Part shown: piece by piece, positions 23,090-29,179 of the stretch | Layout: the number at the start of each line of letters is the position of its first letter | Numbering within the stretch: the stretch's first letter is position 1 | NCBI GenBank assembly: GCA_036645955.1 | Contig: JAVXND010000030.1 | Coordinates: forward strand, 1 to 29,179 | DNA from: Limiplasma sp036645955 | Lineage (GTDB): Bacteria; Bacillota; Clostridia; Christensenellales; Aristaeellaceae | DNA length: 29,179 nucleotides | Direction of reading: 5' to 3' | The notes under the pieces: model-generated | The model's database searches: none | What the model was told of the DNA's origin: nothing | The model's input: the letters and a program-made list of their open reading frames with translations, nothing else | Made by a program: the position numbers and the translations under genes

Positions 23090-23829
23090 CAAGGGTTTCC
23101 CTGAAGCCAGGTGAGCGCATAGAGGATTTGCAAAGAAATGGCCTGCACATTCTTCAAAACGCAAACGCGTTTTGCTTTGGCACGGATGCGGTGCTTCTTG
23201 CGGACTTTGCACAGCTCAGGCGGCATGACCGCGTGGCAGATATGGGCACGGGCACGGGAATTTTGCCTCTGCTGCTCAGCCAACAGGAGGAAACGGCGCT
23301 CTTTTATGCCTTGGAGATTCAACCCGATATGGCGGATATGGCTGCACGCTCGGTGCATATGAACGGTCTGGACAAGCGCATTACCGTATTAGAAGCGGAT
23401 TTGAGAGCCGCGCATGAACGGCTGGGGTACCAGAGCATGAATGCGGTGGTTTGCAATCCGCCCTATGGAAAGCGTGGCGGAACCATTCCTAGCGAGCAAG
23501 AAGAGGTTTGCGTTGCCAAGCATGAAACGGATTGCGGCATAGATGAAATTGTGGCTGAAAGCGCGGCGGTGCTTAAAAACCTAGGGCGACTTAGCTTGGT
23601 TTTTCCGGCACAGCGCATGCTTGAACTGCTGGATGTACTTAGAAAACGTCACATGGAGCCAAAACGCATACGGATGGTTTGTGCAAAGCTGAGCCGAGCA
23701 CCCTACCTTGTGCTGGTGGAGGCGGTTAAGAATGGCAAACCCTTTTTAAGCTGGCAAGCGCCCTTGGTGATTTTGAACGAGGATGGCTCAGAAACCGAGG
23801 AAATCAAGCGCATCTACCATCGCTTATGA
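23077..23829 (+). CDS. TrmN6-like tRNA1(Val) adenine-N6 methyltransferase
   Basis: SAM-dependent class I methyltransferase of the TrmN6/YfiC group, which methylates N6 of A37 in tRNA1(Val) in E. coli. The 250-aa protein has a GLHILQNANAFCFGTDAVLL opening and the SAM-binding VADMGTGTGILPLLLS (about residues 50-65). The catalytic NPPY is at residues 127-130, followed by GKRGG as in the family. ATG 23077 has AAGGAA 9 nt upstream. A TTG at 23053 would add eight residues and is less likely. The start lies inside the end of the SpoIID-domain gene (13-bp overlap), so expression is coupled to it. The 3' end overlaps convergent spoVB by 16 bp. Confidence 0.85.
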   Translation: MDSITRVSLKPGERIEDLQRNGLHILQNANAFCFGTDAVLLADFAQLRRHDRVADMGTGTGILPLLLSQQEETALFYALEIQPDMADMAARSVHMNGLDKRITVLEADLRAAHERLGYQSMNAVVCNPPYGKRGGTIPSEQEEVCVAKHETDCGIDEIVAESAAVLKNLGRLSLVFPAQRMLELLDVLRKRHMEPKRIRMVCAKLSRAPYLVLVEAVKNGKPFLSWQAPLVILNEDGSETEEIKRIYHRL

Positions 23830-25118
23830 GCGTGCAGGCGCTCTCGCCGCCAAAGAATCAATATACCGAGGTTCCATGCAAGCATGGCCAGCTGACCGAA
23901 GCTCTGCGCAAGCGCAACGCCGTTTAAGCGGTAGTGCGGGTTGGCGGTGAGCAAATAGGTAAGCAGCAGGGTGATGCTGGAAATCAAGAGCGCTCCAATC
24001 ATGGAGCGCTTTTGTTGCCCCAATGCGGCAATCACGCCGCCAGACATATGCACAATGGCGAATAGTGCGGTCAGCGGTGCGCAAATACGAAACAATTCGG
24101 CAATTTCAGCCGTTCGAAAGACCTTGTTTGCCAGCAATCCTGCGGTAAAATACACCCCTCCCGCACAAGCCAAGGCAACGGGCAAGCAAGCGCCAAAGCA
24201 CTGGAACAGCAAGTGCTTGAGCTTAGGCAAATCCTCCTCAACCTTGGCCAGCTTTGGAATGGCAACCATGGAAAGGGCAGAGGTGAAGATACAGGGGAGC
24301 ATCAAAATGGGCATCACCATGCCGTTGAGCATGCCAAGCCGCGCTGTGGATTCTGCGGCGGACAGCCCGGAGGCTTGCAGCTGCAGGGGGATAAAAATAG
24401 CGGTGAGCGAACGCAGCAGCGTTTGAATCAGCCGCGTAAAGGTGGTGGGGGCGGCCAAACGAAGCACGGGCTTTTGATAGGAATTTGCAGAACGAATGCT
24501 TGAAAATGGAATGCGCAGCACCAGCAGTACAAAAACAAGCCCCACGATTTCGGCAAGCATGGTAGCGGCTACGGGCACAGCCGCCAGCCATGGCGCTGTT
24601 AGCTTCTGCAAGCCATAAAGCATTACAAGCGAGGCGGCAAGCCGAACCACTTGCTCCAAAAGCTCCGAAAGCGCGGGAATATGACTTTGCTCCATACCAT
24701 AGCAATAGCCGTTTAGCGCGGCTGAATACCCCAAAATCAGGATGCAGGGAGCGGTGAACCAAAGGGAGGGCAATACCCGCACATCGCCCATGATGCGGGC
24801 AATCAGCGGGGAAAGCACGAGCAAAGCAGGAATTAAAAACACAGAAGCCAGCCTAACAAGCGCTATGCCCGCTAAAAGCGGCTTTTGTTTATCTTGGACT
24901 TTGGCACGCGCTGTCATGCGGCTAACGGCCATGGGCAAGCCAGAGGTGAGCGGTGTGATGGCCAGCATATGAACGCTTTGCGCCAACTCCACAATGCCCA
25001 AAATTTCAGCACCTAAAAATCTGGATAAAATCACCCGCAGTACAAGGCCTAGCACGCGTACCACGCCGTTGACTGCTGTTAGAAAAACCGTTTGTTTTTT
25101 TGCACCCACAGGTTTCAT
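23814..25118 (-). CDS. spoVB: SpoVB-like polysaccharide/lipid flippase (MOP superfamily)
   Basis: Multispanning membrane protein of the SpoVB/MurJ/PST family. SpoVB is needed for spore cortex synthesis in Bacillus and is thought to flip lipid-linked wall precursors. The 434-aa protein starts MKPVGAKKQTVFLTAVNGVV and has about 12-14 hydrophobic helices. Family features are LGAEILGIVELAQSVHMLAI, TSGLPMAVSRMTA, ALNGYCYGMEQSHIPALSEL and SAAESTARLGMLNGMVMPIL. ATG 25118 was chosen because GGAGGCGAAGG precedes it; a start at 25202 would add 28 unrelated residues. Upstream on this strand a CATACCCT resembles the sigma-E/K -10 form, a weak hint of mother-cell control. It is divergent from the recombinase trio and convergent with the methyltransferase. 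Confidence 0.85.
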   Translation of the reverse strand: MKPVGAKKQTVFLTAVNGVVRVLGLVLRVILSRFLGAEILGIVELAQSVHMLAITPLTSGLPMAVSRMTARAKVQDKQKPLLAGIALVRLASVFLIPALLVLSPLIARIMGDVRVLPSLWFTAPCILILGYSAALNGYCYGMEQSHIPALSELLEQVVRLAASLVMLYGLQKLTAPWLAAVPVAATMLAEIVGLVFVLLVLRIPFSSIRSANSYQKPVLRLAAPTTFTRLIQTLLRSLTAIFIPLQLQASGLSAAESTARLGMLNGMVMPILMLPCIFTSALSMVAIPKLAKVEEDLPKLKHLLFQCFGACLPVALACAGGVYFTAGLLANKVFRTAEIAELFRICAPLTALFAIVHMSGGVIAALGQQKRSMIGALLISSITLLLTYLLTANPHYRLNGVALAQSFGQLAMLAWNLGILILWRRERLHAHKRW

Positions 25119-25150
25119 ACCTTCGCCTCCACAAGGCAGGGTATGATGGG

Positions 25151-25178
25151 TTGCATCCACGCATGCATGGTGTAGAAT
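25151..25178 (+). promoter_or_regulatory. Possible sigma-A promoter for the recombinase operon
   Basis: TTGCAT (25151-25156), 16 bp, TAGAAT (25173-25178), then GGGAGG at about 25189-25194 before ATG 25202. The spacer is dyad-rich (GCATGCATGG), and might be a binding or crossover site. Confidence 0.5.
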
Positions 25179-25201
25179 TGTTGCCAATGGGAGGTGTGAC
25201 A

Positions 25202-26155
25202 ATGAAAGAGATACAGGTATTTGAGAACCGAGCGCCCAACGCGCTTGAAAAGGAGCGAAAAAAGATCAGGCGCACCGCAGTGTATTGCCGCGTGAGTACG
25301 CTTGCGGAGGAACAAACAGATTCGTATGAAACCCAGTGTGAATACTACAGGCGGCTTGTTGAGGCAGACCCCAAGCTTGTGCTGGTGGATGTATATGGCG
25401 ATCAGGGCACTTCTGGTCTTTCCGTTATCAAACGGCCTGAATTTCAGCGTATGATGAATGATTGCATGGATGGGAAAATTGATTTCATTATGACCAAATC
25501 AATTTCACGCTTTGCACGCAATTTGGCGGATTGTGTGAACTGCATCCAGCTGCTTCGCAGCAAAGGAATTTCCGTCCTGTTTGAAAAGGAGGGCATGAAC
25601 AGCGCTGATCTCAGTTCCGAATTGATGATTGCCTTGCTTGCCTCCATGGCGCAGGAGGAGGCAAACAACTTGAGCCAAAACATTCGCTGGTCGCTGGATC
25701 ATCGAAATGCCAGCGGCAATCCGCCGCGTGTGGCACGCTATGGTTATCGAAGGGTTAAAAATCAGAATGGAAAAAAGCTATGGCAGATTCACGAGCCCGA
25801 GGCAAAGCGGATACGGCTTGCCTTCCAAATGGCTTCGCAAGGGCAGAACTATCGCAGAATTCTCATGGCGCTAAACAAAATGGAAACGGCGGAGGGCACA
25901 GGGGTGCGCTGGTTACAGCCGCGTGTGTACCAAATGCTTCAAAGTGAGGTGTATAGGGGCGATGTACTTACGAACAAGTCCTATCGGGTTGATTATTTGT
26001 CCACACGGCTTATGAAAAATGAAGGACAGCGGGATCAGTATTACATTGAGGATCATCATGCTGCGATTATAGACAAAGCAACCTTTGAACAAGTGGGTGA
26101 ATTGATACGGCAAGGTGCTTTGCGCACGAAGGACAGGGGGAAATGTGGAAAATGA
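25202..26155 (+). CDS. Serine recombinase 1, short form without zinc ribbon
   Basis: Site-specific serine recombinase of the large-resolvase family, 317 aa. The catalytic domain has YCRVST with nucleophile Ser32, then YGDQGTSGLSVIKRPEFQRM, TKSISRFARN (catalytic Arg loop) and ALLASMAQEEANNLSQNIRW. The recombinase DNA-binding domain follows (RVARYGYRRV; YRRILMALNKME; MLQSEVYRGDVLTNKSY). It ends at about residue 317 after HHAAIIDKATFEQVGELIRQ. So it lacks the zinc ribbon and coiled coil of full-length relatives and of its two neighbours. ATG 25202 has GGGAGG 7 nt upstream; an in-frame GTG/TTG-type extension to 25100 is unlikely. The stop overlaps gene 2 by 4 bp. The active-site residues look intact. 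Confidence 0.88.
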   Translation: MKEIQVFENRAPNALEKERKKIRRTAVYCRVSTLAEEQTDSYETQCEYYRRLVEADPKLVLVDVYGDQGTSGLSVIKRPEFQRMMNDCMDGKIDFIMTKSISRFARNLADCVNCIQLLRSKGISVLFEKEGMNSADLSSELMIALLASMAQEEANNLSQNIRWSLDHRNASGNPPRVARYGYRRVKNQNGKKLWQIHEPEAKRIRLAFQMASQGQNYRRILMALNKMETAEGTGVRWLQPRVYQMLQSEVYRGDVLTNKSYRVDYLSTRLMKNEGQRDQYYIEDHHAAIIDKATFEQVGELIRQGALRTKDRGKCGK

Positions 26156-27711
26156 CAATGACGACGCAACGGGCAACAGCGCCCTATGTACAGGTCTTGC
26201 TACGCAAACAAGCGGACGATATGGAAGCGATGCGTCACAAGCGTGTGGCGGCTTACTGCCGTGTCAGCACCGATATGGAGCAGCAGGAATCCAGCTTAGA
26301 AAATCAAATGTCCTCCTTTCGGGCGCTCATAGCCGCACAGCCGGGTTGGGAGCTGGCGGGGATTTATCCAGACGAAGGCTTGAGCGGTACGCGAACTGCC
26401 AATCGCGTTCAGTTTCAAAAGATGATTGCGGACTGTGAAGCGGGCAAGATTGACTACATCGTGACCAAATCAATCAGCCGCTTTGCGCGAAATACCATGG
26501 AATGTTTACAGTATGTTCGCCGACTGAAAGACTTGGGCATTTATGTGTATTTTGACGAGAATCATTTTGATACGGGCAGCTCCTCATCGGAAATGCTGTT
26601 ATCCATATTGGCGGCTGTTGCGCAGGAGGAAAGCCACAGCATTTCCGAAAACATGAAATGGGGTTTTCGCAAGCGTTTTCAGGCGGGGCATCCCAAATGG
26701 ACGCTGACCTATGGCTTTGTAAAAGGGGAAGACGGGCAGTACAGAATCAATGAGGAGCAAGCCAAGGGGGCAAGGCGAATTTTCGAGCTGTATGTATCGG
26801 GTACATCGCTTTTGGAAATTTCAAGGATATTGCAGAAGGAAAACATCCCTGCCATGAATGGCGGCAAGTGGTGGCCCAAATCATTGGCTACAGTGCTTCA
26901 CAATGAAAAATACATGGGGGATGTGATGATGCAGAAATGCTACACCGTCGATCATATTTCACACAAAAAGGTCAAAAATGATCAGACCCTTGTGCCAAGC
27001 TATTATGTCCGCGATCATCACGAAGCCATTGTGAGCAGAAAAACCTTTGAGCTGGCACAAACGATCCTGTCCCTCAAGGATCGGCATCAAGGCTATGTGC
27101 AGTACCCCTATTACGGAACGCTGATTTGTCCTTTTTGCGGGGAGAAAATGGTTTCATTCCATCTACCCTTTAGCGGCTATCTTTCCGCATGGACATGCGG
27201 CGGAGGTACGGAAGGCTCAAAATGTCCATACTATTCTGTTCAAACAAAATATGTTGACCGCATTGTACAGGAAGCTTATGCGCATATCGATATGGAAAGG
27301 GTGCGGGTTTTGGCTGACAACGGCGGCATAGAGGCTGAAGCCGCAAGAGCCTTGCTGGAGTGGAAAAAACGGCATCCACGTCTACAGCGTGTTGAGTATA
27401 TTTTTCTGGATGCGCTGATTGAGAAAATCACTTTTATCAATTGGAATGAAGCGGTGGTTTTTTGGAGGTTTGGTGAGAAAGCCCAACTGAACATCACCTA
27501 TGATAAGATTTTTGAGATACCAACGGTGGCGCTTACGCAGACGGAACAGGGAATCCTGTTCCAGAATAAGAGTGTGCCTTATGGCTATCAGGTGAAACAG
27601 AGGGTGGATCAAACGGTTGCCTGCTGTCAAAAGGCGCGGGCACAAATGGTGCATGGGCGGCCAAATGGTATGAAAAAGGGGGCGCATGCCAATGATGATC
27701 CGAAAGCTTGA
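26152..27711 (+). CDS. Serine recombinase 2, full length
   Basis: Large serine recombinase, 519 aa from ATG 26152. Catalytic domain: AAYCRVST (Ser39), EGLSGTRTANRVQFQKMIAD, TKSISRFARNTMECLQYV, LAAVAQEESHSISENMKWGF. The recombinase domain includes GTSLLEISRILQKENIPAM and VLHNEKYMGDVMMQKCYTVD. A zinc ribbon follows with Cys pairs (ICPFCGEKM near 326, and TCGGG...SKCPYY near 349-358). A C-terminal region rich in beta strands and charged residues ends in a basic tail. I chose 26152 because it gives an ATGA overlap with gene 1. ATG 26143 is possible but has its GGGGG only 2 nt away. It overlaps gene 3 by 26 bp. It shares only family-level identity with genes 1 and 3, so this is not a recent duplication. 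Confidence 0.9.
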   Translation: MTMTTQRATAPYVQVLLRKQADDMEAMRHKRVAAYCRVSTDMEQQESSLENQMSSFRALIAAQPGWELAGIYPDEGLSGTRTANRVQFQKMIADCEAGKIDYIVTKSISRFARNTMECLQYVRRLKDLGIYVYFDENHFDTGSSSSEMLLSILAAVAQEESHSISENMKWGFRKRFQAGHPKWTLTYGFVKGEDGQYRINEEQAKGARRIFELYVSGTSLLEISRILQKENIPAMNGGKWWPKSLATVLHNEKYMGDVMMQKCYTVDHISHKKVKNDQTLVPSYYVRDHHEAIVSRKTFELAQTILSLKDRHQGYVQYPYYGTLICPFCGEKMVSFHLPFSGYLSAWTCGGGTEGSKCPYYSVQTKYVDRIVQEAYAHIDMERVRVLADNGGIEAEAARALLEWKKRHPRLQRVEYIFLDALIEKITFINWNEAVVFWRFGEKAQLNITYDKIFEIPTVALTQTEQGILFQNKSVPYGYQVKQRVDQTVACCQKARAQMVHGRPNGMKKGAHANDDPKA

Positions 27712-28906
27712 AAGCAAGTGCAGCCAGCGCAAGAAGCGTGTGGCGGCATACGCTCGCGTGAGCACCGAGGCTGAAGAGCAGAAGGAGAGCTTTGATACGC
27801 AGATTGATTACTACACCCGTTTTATCCGACAGAATCCAGCTTGGGTTTTTGTTGAAGTTTATGCGGATGCTGGCTGCAGTGGCAACAGTGCGGACCATCG
27901 ACCAAATTTTAAGCGGATGCTTGCAGACGCCGCGGCAGGAAAGCTAGACATCATTCTTGTTAAATCCATCTCCCGCTTTGCGCGCAACGTGGCGGACGCG
28001 CATCGGTATGTACATGAGTTAAAGGAACACGGTGTGGAGGTATGCTTTGAACGCGAGGGCATATCATCCGTTGATCCTTGCGCTGAAATGGTTTTTAGTG
28101 TGTTGTCCGCTGTGGCGCAGGAGGAGAGCCGATCGATTTCGGAAAATGTGAAGTGGAGCTACCGAAAGCTTGCCGAGAAGGGGATCCGACGAATGGGCAA
28201 TCACAAGGTTCTCGGCTATGATGAAAACGCGGACGGCGTATTGATTCCCAACCGTGACGCATGGATTGTCAAGCGTACTTTTGAACTTTTTATCCGCGGG
28301 ACGAGCCTTGCGCAAATTGCGCGAAGCCTTACAGAGGAGGGAGCAAACACGCTTCATGGAAAAGACGGTTTTACTGGCAAGGCTGTGCAACGAATGGTGC
28401 GAAATGAAATTTATGTAGGAGATCGGAAACTACAAAAACATCCGCCAACGCATTACTTAACCAAAAAGCCCGATCTTACGCTGGATTACAACAGCTTCTA
28501 CATTACCGAGGCGCATGAAGGCATTGTTTCAAGGCGCACATGGAACCTAGCGCAAGGGCTGATTGCACAGACGAAGGCGGATATTTCCGCGGGCATACAT
28601 CGGACGAGCGCTTCACCTCATTTTTTATACGGGCGGGTGTTTTGCGGTGAGTGCGGTGCGCCGTATACCCGTCGTACCCAAACCAACCGCGATGGCACAC
28701 TTGTGAAAGCGTGGAATTGCAGAGAGCGGCAGAAGGGGTACAAGGGCAATGGCTGTAAAAACGTAATCATCAAGGAAAAAGAGCTGCTTGAAGCCATAGC
28801 AGAGCAGCTAGGAATGGAAAGGTTTGATGAAGCGATCTTTCTTGCAACCGCTGAACGGTTGGTTGTAAGCAAACAAGGAATAGTGCGGAAAAGCTTGCTT
28901 GAATAG
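27686..28906 (+). CDS. Serine recombinase 3
   Basis: Serine recombinase, 406 aa. Catalytic domain: VAAYARVST (Ser26), YADAGCSGNSADHRPNFKRM, VKSISRFARNVADAHRYVHE, LSAVAQEESRSISENVKWSY. The recombinase domain carries GTSLAQIARSLTEEGANTL and MVRNEIYVGDRKLQKH. The zinc ribbon is near residues 318-360 (FCGECGAPY and NCRERQKGYKGNGCKN). The protein ends soon after, without a long coiled coil. AAGGGGG precedes ATG 27686 closely; ATG 27692 has a better 9-nt gap and would remove two residues. The gene starts inside the end of gene 2. All three recombinases share the operon and keep the catalytic Ser and Arg motifs. They may act together or on different sites. Confidence 0.9.
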   Translation: MPMMIRKLESKCSQRKKRVAAYARVSTEAEEQKESFDTQIDYYTRFIRQNPAWVFVEVYADAGCSGNSADHRPNFKRMLADAAAGKLDIILVKSISRFARNVADAHRYVHELKEHGVEVCFEREGISSVDPCAEMVFSVLSAVAQEESRSISENVKWSYRKLAEKGIRRMGNHKVLGYDENADGVLIPNRDAWIVKRTFELFIRGTSLAQIARSLTEEGANTLHGKDGFTGKAVQRMVRNEIYVGDRKLQKHPPTHYLTKKPDLTLDYNSFYITEAHEGIVSRRTWNLAQGLIAQTKADISAGIHRTSASPHFLYGRVFCGECGAPYTRRTQTNRDGTLVKAWNCRERQKGYKGNGCKNVIIKEKELLEAIAEQLGMERFDEAIFLATAERLVVSKQGIVRKSLLE

Positions 28907-29179
28907 GGTGCGTCAGGCAAAAAAATGCATAGAGATACGATGGCATTCACAATTCACCTAATTCAGAAAGCCTCTGTGGGCAAATGGATTTTCAGCAGTT
29001 GAGGGAGGGAAATGAGCAGCTGCTGAGATGAAGTCGGCTTATTGGGGGCTTTTTTTTGTGCAGCGAAGAGGGGTGCGGTGCTATCTTAGTGGCGTTTGGT
29101 GGTTAGTTGGGGGGAAGATGGAATCTGTTATAGCGCCAAAAATTAGGCGACATAATGGCTTGATTATTGGGCACTTCCT
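28907..29179. other. Non-coding right end of the window
   Basis: No gene is seen after the last recombinase. TCAGCAG (28992-28998) and CTGCTGA (29020-29026) form an inverted repeat, with an AGCAGCTGCT palindrome in the second arm. A T8 run at 29050-29057 follows a G-rich stretch; the AGAAAGCC near 28965 could pair with GGGGGCTTTTTT at long range, giving a weak terminator. An att site of the recombinases could also lie here, but nothing proves it. Confidence 0.4.

Noticed and set aside
26143..27711. Recombinases 2 and 3 as one frameshifted gene, or as copies of gene 1
   Set aside because: Each has a full catalytic domain with its own start and ribosome binding site, and they differ clearly in sequence.

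Overview
This window reads as chromosomal DNA of an endospore-forming member of the Firmicutes, most likely class Clostridia. The evidence is a pro-sigma-K processing pair (SpoIVFA/SpoIVFB-like, 13705-15245), a SpoIID-domain protein (19226-23089) and a SpoVB/MOP-family flippase (23814-25118), together with AGGAGG-type ribosome binding sites. By eye the housekeeping parts have medium GC. The stretch from about 15.25 to 19.2 kb is visibly richer in A and T and holds poorly conserved secreted proteins. I cannot name a genus; a lineage such as Christensenellales is possible, but that is a guess.

Layout, left to right. 1-252: a tandem array of about 52-bp hairpin repeats, then a terminator. 253-3067 (minus strand): ECF transporter S component, type III pantothenate kinase (coaX) and homoserine dehydrogenase (hom), behind a good sigma-A promoter and a structured leader of about 110 nt. 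3248-5636 (minus): a tightly coupled three-gene operon of an N-formylglutamate-amidohydrolase-like protein and two ATP-grasp (RimK-like) ligases. This is the best candidate for an undescribed small-molecule or peptide-modifying pathway. 5761-7128: MATE exporter, convergent with a hypoxanthine-DNA glycosylase-like gene (7097-7639). 7838-13649: type IIA topoisomerase subunits B and A, then a PLP enzyme of the methionine-gamma-lyase/'aluminum resistance' family, all joined by 4-bp ATGA overlaps. A strong hairpin terminator follows; its 3' arm also carries the ribosome binding site of the next operon. 13705-15245: spoIVFA-like and spoIVFB.

15246-19225 is an accessory island. It holds a 55-bp direct repeat at 15262 and 16970, a roughly 100-bp near-palindrome, a secreted beta-propeller-like protein on the minus strand, two secreted PepSY-like proteins on the plus strand, an inverted fragment of a related gene, and an apparently 5'-truncated ORF. 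19226-23829: a 1287-aa SpoIID-domain protein with about nine SH3b repeats, overlapping a TrmN6-like methyltransferase. 23814-25118 (minus): SpoVB-like flippase. 25202-28906: three overlapping serine recombinase genes in one operon, divergent from spoVB. They probably mark one end of an integrated element that continues beyond the window or has decayed.

Main themes are sporulation (IVFA/IVFB, SpoIID, SpoVB), CoA precursor supply (ECF-S plus CoaX), chromosome topology, and a recombinase trio. No rRNA, tRNA or CRISPR array was recognised.
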